Shown here: positions 8,616-16,323 of the stretch, in pieces | Position numbering within the stretch: position 1 is the stretch's first letter | Layout: each line of letters starts with the position of its first letter | Source of the DNA: Vicinamibacterales bacterium | GTDB taxonomy: Bacteria; Acidobacteriota; Vicinamibacteria; Vicinamibacterales; UBA2999 | Assembly (NCBI GenBank): GCA_041394705.1 | Contig: JAWKHS010000003.1 | Span: 186,001 to 250,000 of the forward strand | DNA length: 64,000 bases | Direction: 5' to 3' | Made by a program: the position numbers and the translations under genes | The notes under the pieces: model-generated | What the model was told of the DNA's origin: nothing | Databases searched by the model: none | The model's input: only the letters and a program-made list of their open reading frames with translations

Positions 8616-9668
8616 ATGCCCGTGACGCGCACGCTCGCCGGCGCGGCCCTCGCCGCGCTGGGGCTTCTCACGGCGGCGCCGTCCGCCCGCGTGGCCGCGC
8701 GCGATCTCCGCTGGGCACCCGCGGTCGACGGCCGACTCGCGCGCGAGCTGAACGGGTACGCGCGGCGCGGATTCCGGCTGGCCGCGATCAGCGATGGCCT
8801 GCCGTGCGAGATCGCCGCCGTCCAGGCGCAGGACGGCCCACCGCGCGCGTTCGAGTACCGTCTCGTCCCGGCCCGTGGCATTCCGGCCGACCTGGCGGCG
8901 CTCGTCGCCGACGGCTGGGTGCCGCGCGGCACGACCCACGGCGCGGTGCCCGACGCCGTCGTCCTCGAGCGGGCGACGCCCCGCGAGACGTCCGGTGCGT
9001 GGAGGGTCGTGGAGTTCGAGTCGTATTCGACGCTGGCGCGGGCCCTCGCGCCCGCAGCCGCCGAGGGCTTCCGGCCGCGCCTGGTGCTGCGCCAGCCGTT
9101 CGGCGGCCTGTTCGGCCGGGGACGGACCACGGGCGTCGTCGCGGCGGCGCGTGCCGAGGGCGCCGATCCGCGCGAGGTGACGGTGCTCTCGGGCGCGAAG
9201 GGCGATCTCGAGGATCTCGGGGCGCCGGTCGCCGAGGCCACGCGCGCGGGCTGGCAGTTCGATCTGGTCCAGACGCCGCGGACCACGCCCGATCGACGGA
9301 CCGTCGCCCACGTGGTGCTGTCGCGGACCCGCGCCGGCGCGGCCGCGGCCAGGGCCGGGGATGTCGTCACCGTGTCCACGCCGTCGATCGCCCTGGGCGT
9401 TGGCCGTGTGCTGGGAATCGCCCCGTACCAGGACCGCTACGTCACCGCGACCGTGCCCGTGGACCTGGCCAGCGGCGTGACGACCACCGAGCGCGCCTGG
9501 CTCGGGCCCTCGGACGCGACGTGCCCGCCCGTCGGCGGCTTCCGCGACTTCCACCCGCCGCGGCGCGCCGGGGACGACGTCGTGGCGGTCGTCGCGCGGC
9601 CCAGCGACCGCCAGGGCGGCGGCTACGACGTGCTGGTCGTGATGCAGGCGCCGGGCGCGCGCCCCTGA
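8616..9668 (+). CDS. Hypothetical exported repeat protein, paralogue B of a tandem pair
   Basis: 350 residues. A signal-peptide-like N-terminus (residues ~1-28, TLAGAALAALGLLTAAPSA) is followed by the same repeat architecture as the preceding gene: YARRGFRLAAISDGLPCEIA, LAALVADGWVPRG, ALAPAAAEGFRPRLVLR and VAEATRAGWQFDLVQT. There are cysteines at the SDGLPC motif and near the C-terminus (DATCPPVGG), matched by CGPLG in the first copy, so a conserved disulfide is possible in the periplasm. Function unknown. The start was chosen at the ATG directly behind the TATCAT hexamer; a longer frame upstream reads through the preceding gene in another frame and is not real. Confidence 0.72.
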   Translation: MPVTRTLAGAALAALGLLTAAPSARVAARDLRWAPAVDGRLARELNGYARRGFRLAAISDGLPCEIAAVQAQDGPPRAFEYRLVPARGIPADLAALVADGWVPRGTTHGAVPDAVVLERATPRETSGAWRVVEFESYSTLARALAPAAAEGFRPRLVLRQPFGGLFGRGRTTGVVAAARAEGADPREVTVLSGAKGDLEDLGAPVAEATRAGWQFDLVQTPRTTPDRRTVAHVVLSRTRAGAAAARAGDVVTVSTPSIALGVGRVLGIAPYQDRYVTATVPVDLASGVTTTERAWLGPSDATCPPVGGFRDFHPPRRAGDDVVAVVARPSDRQGGGYDVLVVMQAPGARP

Positions 9669-9671
9669 GCC

Positions 9672-10841
9672 CTACGAGGCGGGCTTCTCCGACAGCGCCT
9701 TGAACGGCGTGCGCAGCGTGCCGATGCCCTCGACCTCCACTTCCACCACGTCCCCGGGCTTCAGGAACATCTGGCGCTCCATCCCGGTCCCGGACGGCGT
9801 CCCCGTGCTGATGACGTCGCCGGGGTACAGCGTCATGCGCGAGGTGACGTAGGCCACGAGGTGCGGCTCGCTCCAGATGAGCTGACTGGTGCGCGCGTCC
9901 TGCCGGACCTCGCCGTTGACGCGGGTGACGAGCCGCAGATCGCTCGGGCCCTTCGGCAGGAACTCCTTGGGCAGGATGACGGGACCGAACGGCGCCGCCC
10001 GGTCGATGCTCTTCCCGTCGAACCAGTTGGTGCCCGGGAACATCGTGACCTCGCGCAGGCGCTCGCTGCCGCGGTCGCTCAGGTCCTCCATGATGCTGTA
10101 GCCGAAGACGTAGTCGAGTGCCTGCTCGCGCGGCACGCGGTAGGCCGGGCGCGGCCCCATGATGATGGCGAGTTCGCCCTCGTAGTCGGTGCGCCCGCGC
10201 CCGTCCACGATGTAGAAGGGCTCGTTCGGGTCGATGATGCACGACCGCGGCGACTTGGCGAACATGATCGGCGCGTCGCGGTCGGGCACGATGCGATCCG
10301 CCGCCGAGGCGTCGAAGCCGCCGGGGGCCGGCGGACGCGCGCCGGCGCTGCCGGCCCTGGCCTGGGGCGGCGGCGCGCCCCCCGCGCCGGCCTCGCCCAT
10401 GCCCTCGGCGTGCGCCTTGTAGTTGGCCGACGCGGCGACGATGTTCCACGGGTACTTGATCGGCGCCAGCACCGTCACCGCCGACACGTCGTGCGCGAAG
10501 GGCTGTCCTGCCGGGGGATTCGCTCCGAAGTAGTTCGCGATCTGATAGAGGCGCGGCGCCACGGTCGCGTACTGCTCGATGAGGGCCTTCATGTCGCCGG
10601 GCATGGCCAGCGGCGGCAGGCCGGCCGCGCCAGCGACGTGGCGGTTCGCCTCGGCGATGTCGAGGACGCTGGCGCCGAGCACCATGCCGAGATGCGCCGT
10701 CCCGCCCGTCTCGAAGGTCATCAGCGTGAACCGCGTGTCGGGCGTGGCCTTCGGCGCGTCCTGCGCCGCCGGCGTGGCCGCGCACGCCGCCAGCGCGAGT
10801 GTCAGTGCCGTGCCCACCGTGGCCGTGATCGATCGCCTCAT
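9672..10841 (-). CDS. Fumarylacetoacetate hydrolase family protein, lipoprotein form
   Basis: 389 residues. The C-terminal ~200 residues carry the FAH-fold signature of acylpyruvase/hydratase enzymes that act on C-C bonds of 2-oxo acids: YEGELAIIMGPRPAYRVP, YVFGYSIMEDLSDRG, and GDVISTGTPSGTGME. The acids in YEGE and EDLSD are expected metal ligands. Unusually, the N-terminus is a lipoprotein signal (LTLALAAC, lipid-modified Cys20), so the enzyme should sit on a membrane facing the periplasm. A Gly/Ala/Pro-rich insertion occupies about residues 150-178. The start is the ATG with GGAGG ~10 nt upstream; a TACACT hexamer lies 20 nt upstream. It follows the enolase-superfamily gene on the same strand. 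Confidence 0.88.
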   Translation of the reverse strand: MRRSITATVGTALTLALAACAATPAAQDAPKATPDTRFTLMTFETGGTAHLGMVLGASVLDIAEANRHVAGAAGLPPLAMPGDMKALIEQYATVAPRLYQIANYFGANPPAGQPFAHDVSAVTVLAPIKYPWNIVAASANYKAHAEGMGEAGAGGAPPPQARAGSAGARPPAPGGFDASAADRIVPDRDAPIMFAKSPRSCIIDPNEPFYIVDGRGRTDYEGELAIIMGPRPAYRVPREQALDYVFGYSIMEDLSDRGSERLREVTMFPGTNWFDGKSIDRAAPFGPVILPKEFLPKGPSDLRLVTRVNGEVRQDARTSQLIWSEPHLVAYVTSRMTLYPGDVISTGTPSGTGMERQMFLKPGDVVEVEVEGIGTLRTPFKALSEKPAS

Positions 10842-10861
10842 CGTCCTCGCCTCCGCGGGGC

Positions 10862-10867
10862 AGTGTA
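10862..10867 (-). promoter_or_regulatory. -10-like TACACT upstream of the FAH-family gene
   Basis: TACACT on the minus strand, 20 nt before the ATG at 10841, leaving room for a ~14-nt leader that contains a GGAGG ribosome-binding site. No convincing -35 was seen. If used, the gene can be transcribed independently of the upstream enolase-superfamily gene. Confidence 0.4.
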
Positions 10868-10890
10868 GTCCGTCCGCCCCTGTCACGCCC

Positions 10891-12018
10891 TCACGATCGA
10901 CCGGCTCGAACGTCGAGCACGGGCCGGCCCAGCACCTTCGGCCGCGGTCGGATGCCGAGGCCCGGTGCCTCCGGCGCCCGCAGCCGGCCGCGCCGCCGCT
11001 GCGGCGCCCCCTCGGCGATGGACACGGTGACGTACGAGTTGAAGTCGGTGGTGGAGAAGAGCCACCGGGGCGGCGTGCTCTGGGCCAGGTGGGCGATGGC
11101 CGCCGTGACGATGTCGCCGCCCCAGGTGTCCTCGATCGTCAGCGCGATGCCCAGCGAGACGCACAGGTCGCGCACCCGCCGCGCCTTGGTGAGGCCGCCC
11201 ACCTTGGAGATCTTGAGGTTCACGACGTCGGCGGCACCGTCGGCGGCCGCGCGGACCACCACGTCCACGCCGTCCACGACCTCGTCCAGCACGAACGGCC
11301 GGGCGGTGCGGCGCCTGACCGCCAGGCACTCCTCGTAGGTGCGGCACGGCTGCTCGATGTAGACGTCCACGTCCCGCACCGCGTCGGCCACGCGCACGGC
11401 CTGGTGCTGCGTCCAGCCCGTGTTGGCGTCCGCGATGAGCACCTCGCCCCGGCGGAGGTCCGCCGCGGCCCGGCGGATGCGCTCGACGTCCACGTCGGGA
11501 TCGCCGCCGACCTTGAGCTGGAAGGTCGTGTAGCCGTCCTTGCGGTGGCGCGCGATCGACTTCGCCATGGCGGCCGGCGTGTCCTGCGAGATGGCGCGGT
11601 AGAGGGGCACGTCGGGGGCGTGCCGTCCGCCGAGCAGCGTCACCACCGGCAGGCCCGCCGCCTGGCCCAGGACGTCCCAGCACGCCATGTCGAGCGCCGA
11701 CTTCACGTACGGATGGCCGCGCATCGCCGCGTCCATGCGATCGGTCACGACGTCCACGGCGCACGCGTCGAGCCCGAGGAGCGCCGGCGCCAGCTCCGCG
11801 ATGCCGGTGCGCGCGCCGTTGGCATAGGCCGGCAGGTAGGCAGGGCCCAGCGGGCAGATCTCGCCCCAGCCCGTGAGCCCCCCCGCCGTGTCGATGGCCA
11901 CCACGGTGGAGTCGAACACCTCCACCGCGTTGCCGCCGGACCAGGCGTAGCGGCCCTCGTGGAGCGGCAGCGCCACCTGGTAGGCGCGCACGCGGACGAT
12001 CGTCGTGTCGGTCGGCAT
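10891..12018 (-). CDS. Mandelate racemase/muconate lactonizing enzyme family protein
   Basis: 375-residue enolase-superfamily enzyme (capping domain plus modified TIM barrel), which abstracts a proton alpha to a carboxylate using Mg2+. The barrel residues are in place: Lys169 in FQLKVGGDP, metal ligands Asp197 (IADANTGW), Glu222 (YIEQP) and Asp245 (VLDEVVDG), and Lys269 (VVNLKISKVGG). The FQLKVGG form of the KxK motif, with Gln for the first Lys, recalls the cis-3-hydroxyproline dehydratase and betaine-epimerase subgroups, but the substrate cannot be fixed. A TACTCT hexamer 6 nt upstream suggests a leaderless start at 12018. It probably leads an operon with the FAH-family gene 49 nt downstream. 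Confidence 0.9.
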   Translation of the reverse strand: MPTDTTIVRVRAYQVALPLHEGRYAWSGGNAVEVFDSTVVAIDTAGGLTGWGEICPLGPAYLPAYANGARTGIAELAPALLGLDACAVDVVTDRMDAAMRGHPYVKSALDMACWDVLGQAAGLPVVTLLGGRHAPDVPLYRAISQDTPAAMAKSIARHRKDGYTTFQLKVGGDPDVDVERIRRAAADLRRGEVLIADANTGWTQHQAVRVADAVRDVDVYIEQPCRTYEECLAVRRRTARPFVLDEVVDGVDVVVRAAADGAADVVNLKISKVGGLTKARRVRDLCVSLGIALTIEDTWGGDIVTAAIAHLAQSTPPRWLFSTTDFNSYVTVSIAEGAPQRRRGRLRAPEAPGLGIRPRPKVLGRPVLDVRAGRS

Positions 12019-12024
12019 CGCGGC

Positions 12025-12030
12025 AGAGTA
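12025..12030 (-). promoter_or_regulatory. -10-like TACTCT, 6 nt before start of enolase-superfamily gene
   Basis: Minus-strand TACTCT separated from the ATG at 12018 by GCCGCG. It forms a back-to-back pair with the TAAGAT hexamer at 12080, so the 73-nt divergent region holds two opposed start-codon-proximal promoters. Confidence 0.42.
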
Positions 12031-12079
12031 TCGCACGCGCTCCCCCGCGCCGCGGCGCGCCGACCCGACGCGCCGGCGC

Positions 12080-12085
12080 TAAGAT
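12080..12085 (+). promoter_or_regulatory. -10-like TAAGAT, 6 nt before start of amidohydrolase gene
   Basis: TAAGAT then cccggc and the ATG at 12092. No ribosome-binding site is present, and the geometry predicts a leaderless mRNA. Confidence 0.5.
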
Positions 12086-12091
12086 CCCGGC

Positions 12092-13771
12092 ATGACGCCT
12101 CGTGGTCCGATCGTGCTCGTGCTCGCGGCGGCGGTCGCCGGCTGTACCGCCTCCGCCCCCCCGCCCCCGTCGCCGGCCGTGACGCTGGCCATCGTCAACG
12201 CGGTGGTGTGGACGGGCGATCCGGCACGCCCCGAGGCCGAGGCCGTGGCCATCGCGGGCGATCGCATCGCCGCCGTCGGCACCTCGGCCGAGATCCGCGC
12301 GCTGGCGGGGAGCGCCGAGGTGATAGACGCGCAGGGCCAGTTCGCGACGCCGGGCTTCATCGACAGCCACGTCCACTTCATCGACGGCGGCCGGCGCCTG
12401 GCCTCGGTGCAGCTGCGCGACGCGGCGACGCCGGAGGAGTTCACGCGGCGGATCGCCGCATTCGCGAAGACGGTGCCGGCGGGCACGTGGATCACGGGCG
12501 GAGATTGGGATCACCAGTTGTGGGGGGGCGCCCTGCCCGAGCGGGCGTGGATCGACGCGGTCACCCCGGATCATCCCGTGTGGGTGAACCGCCTCGATGG
12601 CCACATGGCCCTGGCGAACACGGCGGCGCTGCGCGCGGCCGGCCTCGCCGGCGCCGTGATGGACGTGGCGGGCGGGGAGGTGGTGCGCGATCGACGCGGC
12701 GCGCCGACCGGCCTCCTGAAGGACAACGCGATGGCGCTCGTGGAGGCGAAGATGCCGCCGCCGGACGCGGCGGCGCTCGACCGGGCCCTCGAGGCCGCCA
12801 TGGACTACGTCGGCCGCCAGGGCGTCACGAGCGTGCACCACATGGGCACGTGGGACGATCTCGACGTCTTCGAGCGCGGGCACCGCGCGGGCACGCTCAC
12901 GACCCGGATCTACGCCGCCGTGCCGCTCGAGTCGTGGGAGAGGCTCGAGGCGGCCATCCGGGCCGGCACCTACGGCGGGTCCGACGGACGTGGCGACACC
13001 TGGCTCCACATCGGCAACCTGAAGGGCTTCGTGGACGGATCGCTCGGCTCGCACACGGCCGCGATGCAGGAGCCCTTCACCGACGCACCGACCGACCGCG
13101 GCCTCTTCGTCACACCGCCCGAGCGGCTCTACGCCTGGGTGTCTGGCGCCGACGCAGCGGGGCTGCAGGTGTCCGTCCACGCGATTGGCGACCGCGCCAT
13201 CGCCACCCAGCTCGACATCTTCGATCGCGTGATGAAGGAGCACGGCGCGCGCGACCGCCGCTTCCGCATCGAACACGCCCAGCACCCGGCGGCGCCCGAC
13301 ATCCCGCGCTTCGCCAGGCTCGGCGTCATCGCCAGCATGCAGCCCTACCACGCCATCGACGACGGCCGCTGGGCCGAGCGCGTGATCGGGCCGCGCATCG
13401 CGACCACCTACGCCTTCCGGTCGATGCTCGACGCGAAGGTTCCGCTGGCGTTCGGCAGCGACTGGTTCGTCGCGCCGCCGACGCCGCTGGAGGGCATCTA
13501 CGCCGCCGTCACCCGACGCACCCTCGACGGCGCGCATCCGGACGGCTGGGTGCCCGCGCAGAAGATCTCGGTCGAGGAGGCGCTCGCCGCCTACACGCGC
13601 ACGGCCGCGTATGCCGAGTTCGCCGACGAGCAGAAGGGCACCCTCGCGCCGGGCCGCCTCGCCGATCTGGTGCTGATCGATCGCGACCTGCGCCGGATTC
13701 CCCCGCCCGAGATCCGGGACGCCGTGGTGACGCGGACGATCGTCGGCGGACGGACTGTGTATTCGCGGTGA
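12092..13771 (+). CDS. YtcJ-like amidohydrolase lipoprotein
   Basis: 559-residue member of the amidohydrolase_3/YtcJ group of metal-dependent hydrolases. The N-terminus is a lipoprotein signal (VLAAAVAGC, Cys18). The metal-site pattern is complete: GFIDSHVHF (His93, His95), the LKGFVDGSLGSHTA lysine segment, SVHAIGDRAI, FRIEHAQHP, and AFGSDWF with the catalytic Asp. The C-terminal ADLVLIDRDL returns to the small beta-sandwich of amidohydrolases. Family members act on cyclic amides or similar bonds; the substrate is unknown. As a lipoprotein it should act in the periplasm or on the outer membrane. Confidence 0.9.
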   Translation: MTPRGPIVLVLAAAVAGCTASAPPPPSPAVTLAIVNAVVWTGDPARPEAEAVAIAGDRIAAVGTSAEIRALAGSAEVIDAQGQFATPGFIDSHVHFIDGGRRLASVQLRDAATPEEFTRRIAAFAKTVPAGTWITGGDWDHQLWGGALPERAWIDAVTPDHPVWVNRLDGHMALANTAALRAAGLAGAVMDVAGGEVVRDRRGAPTGLLKDNAMALVEAKMPPPDAAALDRALEAAMDYVGRQGVTSVHHMGTWDDLDVFERGHRAGTLTTRIYAAVPLESWERLEAAIRAGTYGGSDGRGDTWLHIGNLKGFVDGSLGSHTAAMQEPFTDAPTDRGLFVTPPERLYAWVSGADAAGLQVSVHAIGDRAIATQLDIFDRVMKEHGARDRRFRIEHAQHPAAPDIPRFARLGVIASMQPYHAIDDGRWAERVIGPRIATTYAFRSMLDAKVPLAFGSDWFVAPPTPLEGIYAAVTRRTLDGAHPDGWVPAQKISVEEALAAYTRTAAYAEFADEQKGTLAPGRLADLVLIDRDLRRIPPPEIRDAVVTRTIVGGRTVYSR

Positions 13772-13832
13772 GCCGCGCGCATCGCGCCTCGATGGGACGC
13801 CGTGCGCGCCCGATCGGCCGCGATCCGCGTGC

Positions 13833-13838
13833 TATAGT
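13833..13838 (+). promoter_or_regulatory. -10-like TATAGT upstream of methyltransferase gene
   Basis: TATAGT is a good match to TATAAT and lies 56 nt before the ATG at 13895, in a 123-nt gap after the amidohydrolase gene. No clear TTGACA element is found at the right spacing. It implies a leader of about 50 nt, unlike the start-proximal hexamers elsewhere. Confidence 0.42.
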
Positions 13839-13894
13839 CGGAACGTGCCGGCGCGCGGTGTGATCCCTGCGAACGTGCGTGGCTGGCGGACTCC

Positions 13895-14884
13895 ATGAGC
13901 GGCACGCGCACCGCCGACCTGTACGACCCGACCACCGCGGTCGCCTACTACGAACAACGCTACGCCTCGGGCTACATGGACGAGTGGCCGCTCGCCAAGA
14001 AGGCGCGCGTGTTCGAGTTCGTCCGCGGCCTGGGCCTGCCCGCCTCGGGACGCGCGCTGGATTTCGGCTGCGGCAACGGGGTGTTCACCGAGGTCGTCCG
14101 CCAGGCCCTCGGGCCCGGCTGGACCATCACCGGCTCCGAGATCAGCACCGTGGCGCTCGAGAACGCGCGCCGCCGGTTCCCGGAGTGCCGCTTCCTCCAC
14201 GGCGAGGACCCGGCGCTGGCCGCCGAGCCGTTCGACTTCTTCTTCACCCATCACGTCCTCGAGCACGTCTACGACCTGCCCGAAGTGCTGGGCCTCCTCG
14301 ATCGTCTGATGGCGCCGGCCGCGCGCGGGGTCCACATCCTGCCGTGCGGCAACGAGGGGTCGTACCAGCACGAGCTCACGCGCCTGCGCCGGGATGGGAT
14401 CGACCCTGCCATGGGCCACCGGTTCTTCCTCGACGAGGAAGGGCACGTCCGCCGGCTGCGCACGCGCGACCTGGCCGGCCACTACGAGGCGCTGGGCTAT
14501 CGCCTCGCGGCCGAGCGCTACTGCGTGTTCGACACGGGCTTCGCCGACTGGATCACGGGCCTGGGCCCCGAGCGCGTCACCGAGACGCTGGACCCGTCGA
14601 AGGCGGTCGACGAAGCGGCGCGCACGCGCCTGACGAGCCTCCGCCGCAAGTACCTGGCGCTGTGGTTCCTGCGCCACCAGGCGCCGATGGTCGAAGAGAA
14701 GCTGGCCAAGCGCGGCCGCACGCTCCGCGATTACGCGCTCCTGGCCCTCGGCCTGCCGCTCTACGTGCTGTCGAAGCCCGTGGACGCGTGGCTCACCCGC
14801 GCGCCCGAGCGGGAGTGGGCCAGCCGGAGCGCCGACCCGAAGGCAGGCGAGATGTACCTCGCCTTCGCGCGAGACGCGCGCTGA
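13895..14884 (+). CDS. Class I SAM-dependent methyltransferase
   Basis: 329 residues. A Rossmann-fold methyltransferase core occupies about residues 50-160: motif I ALDFGCGNGVF, an acidic residue in GSEIS binding the SAM ribose, and motif IV FDFFFTHHVLEHVYD, typical of Methyltransf_11/23. The C-terminal ~130 residues are helical and basic, with a hydrophobic stretch (YALLALGLPLYVLSKP) that might bind a membrane or lipid substrate. Such enzymes often occur in cell-envelope polysaccharide or lipid pathways, but no glycosyltransferase cluster is nearby, so the substrate is open. Confidence 0.85.
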   Translation: MSGTRTADLYDPTTAVAYYEQRYASGYMDEWPLAKKARVFEFVRGLGLPASGRALDFGCGNGVFTEVVRQALGPGWTITGSEISTVALENARRRFPECRFLHGEDPALAAEPFDFFFTHHVLEHVYDLPEVLGLLDRLMAPAARGVHILPCGNEGSYQHELTRLRRDGIDPAMGHRFFLDEEGHVRRLRTRDLAGHYEALGYRLAAERYCVFDTGFADWITGLGPERVTETLDPSKAVDEAARTRLTSLRRKYLALWFLRHQAPMVEEKLAKRGRTLRDYALLALGLPLYVLSKPVDAWLTRAPEREWASRSADPKAGEMYLAFARDAR

Positions 14885-14920
14885 GGCCCCGTTCGGCCGG
14901 CCCCGCCGCCGCGCGCCCGA

Positions 14921-15355
14921 TCAGAGCTGGTGGGTGTCGGCCCGCCAGCTCTTGACCATCTTCTTCACGTCGTCGCGCTTCTGGACGTTGTCGCGCAGGA
15001 CGGCGGCGGCCAGGTCCGGCAGTTCGGCGTCGCTGGCGAAGCGCAGGCCGATGATCTGCTCGCGCGTGAAGTCCATGATGCGCGGCTGGAGCGCCGCGGG
15101 CAGGACCTCGCGCATCCGCAACCGCTCCTCCAGCCGGATCACCCGGTCCTGGGCGGCCAGGGCGAAGACCCGCGCGAACAGGGCGCCGAAGAAGAGCGCG
15201 ACGGCCACGAGCAGCTGCCACACCGCGGCGCCGCCCGGCGCCAGGTAGACGCCGTAGCCGGCCACGAGGACGTTGCCGATGAGAATCGGCAGCGTGAAGT
15301 AGTGGAAGAGCGGGACGAACTTCCTGTGCGTCGCGAAGGTCTGGGTCTCGGCCAT
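14921..15355 (-). CDS. DUF6526-like two-TM protein
   Basis: 144 residues. The conserved opening TQTFATHRKFVPLFHYFTLPILIGN leads into two predicted transmembrane helices (about residues 18-38 and 46-66). A charged cytoplasmic tail follows, with RLEERLRMREVLP, FTREQIIGLRFASDAELPDL and VQKRDDVKKMVKSWRADTHQL. This matches the DUF6526 pattern as I know it; no function has been established. The start has a very strong ribosome-binding site (GGCAGGAGG, ~9 nt before ATG). It lies upstream of the DUF1028 gene on the same strand with a 63-nt gap. Confidence 0.75.
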   Translation of the reverse strand: MAETQTFATHRKFVPLFHYFTLPILIGNVLVAGYGVYLAPGGAAVWQLLVAVALFFGALFARVFALAAQDRVIRLEERLRMREVLPAALQPRIMDFTREQIIGLRFASDAELPDLAAAVLRDNVQKRDDVKKMVKSWRADTHQL

Positions 15356-15418
15356 GCTGGGAGCCTCCTGCCTCAGTAGTCGCTGCGCGATCGACGAATC
15401 GACAACGGCCCGGCCGGC

Positions 15419-16306
15419 CTACGGCCGGTAGAGCGTCGGGCCCGGCGGGGCCGTCCGCTTGCTGCCCGCCTTCTTCCAGGCGTCGTAGCGCATCCGGAGG
15501 GTCTTCACCGGGTTGGCGCTCTCGCCCTTCGTGATGTCCGCGTCGGTGGCCGAGAGGTAGGCGAAGTACTGGCCGTCGTTGTGCGTGACGCCGACCTGGT
15601 CGTCCTTGTTCGCGATCGTGATGTAGGCGACGTGCGCCGTCTTGGCGTCGCAGGGCACGAAGTCCAGCGGGTTGTTGCCGCAGTTGCAGCGCTTGTCGCC
15701 GCCGAACCGGTCGGCGGCCTCCATCGCGGCCATCACGTGGTCGGCCATGGTGCCCGTCGCCCGGGTGAAGGCCAGGGCCGCCTGGTGCATCACGGCGTCG
15801 CCGAGGAGCGTGTTGCCCTGCACCTGGAAGTAGTAGTCGCCGTACTGGCCGGCGAAATACAGCGACGACACCGAGTTGCCGGATCCGTTGAACCCGGCGG
15901 TGTTGTTGCGCGCGGTGATGGTGGTGCCGTTGGGCATCATGACGATGCCGAACTGGCGCCGCTGCACGTCGGGATCCTGCATCAGGAGCTCGATGATTTT
16001 CGCCGGCGGCGTGCCCTTCTTGATCTCGTCGTAGACGAGCATCTGGTTGCGCCGCGTGTTGTCCACGCCCGCCTGGCAGGCGGCCACGCCCAGCCCGGGG
16101 ACGATCACGGCCTGCACGTCCATCAGGTCGCGCGCGCCGTTCGGCTTGCGCTCGGGGAACCCCGCCTGCCGGACGCACGTAGCCGAGGCGATGATGACCT
16201 GGCCCGTCTTCGCGTCCAGCGCGATGACCGACCACGTGGCGAAGGCGCCGGCCGGGAGTGCCAGCAGGAGCGCGAGGACGAGCGAGAGGCGCACGAGCGT
16301 CCGCAT
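15419..16306 (-). CDS. Secreted DUF1028 family protein (Ntn-hydrolase-like)
   Basis: 295 residues. A signal peptide (residues ~1-22, LVLALLLALPAGAFA) is followed directly by TWSVIALDAKTGQVIIASATC, the conserved start of DUF1028 proteins, which are predicted to have an Ntn-hydrolase fold. Further family features are VIVPGLGVAACQAGVD and GNTLLGDAVMHQAALAF. The DUF1028 role is not settled; it is sometimes found near peptidase genes. Several cysteines in KRCNCGNNPLDFVPCD suggest disulfides in an exported protein. It starts 17 nt after the amidohydrolase stop, so the two are probably one transcript. Confidence 0.85.
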   Translation of the reverse strand: MRTLVRLSLVLALLLALPAGAFATWSVIALDAKTGQVIIASATCVRQAGFPERKPNGARDLMDVQAVIVPGLGVAACQAGVDNTRRNQMLVYDEIKKGTPPAKIIELLMQDPDVQRRQFGIVMMPNGTTITARNNTAGFNGSGNSVSSLYFAGQYGDYYFQVQGNTLLGDAVMHQAALAFTRATGTMADHVMAAMEAADRFGGDKRCNCGNNPLDFVPCDAKTAHVAYITIANKDDQVGVTHNDGQYFAYLSATDADITKGESANPVKTLRMRYDAWKKAGSKRTAPPGPTLYRP

Positions 16307-16323
16307 GGGTCGAACCTCCAGGG

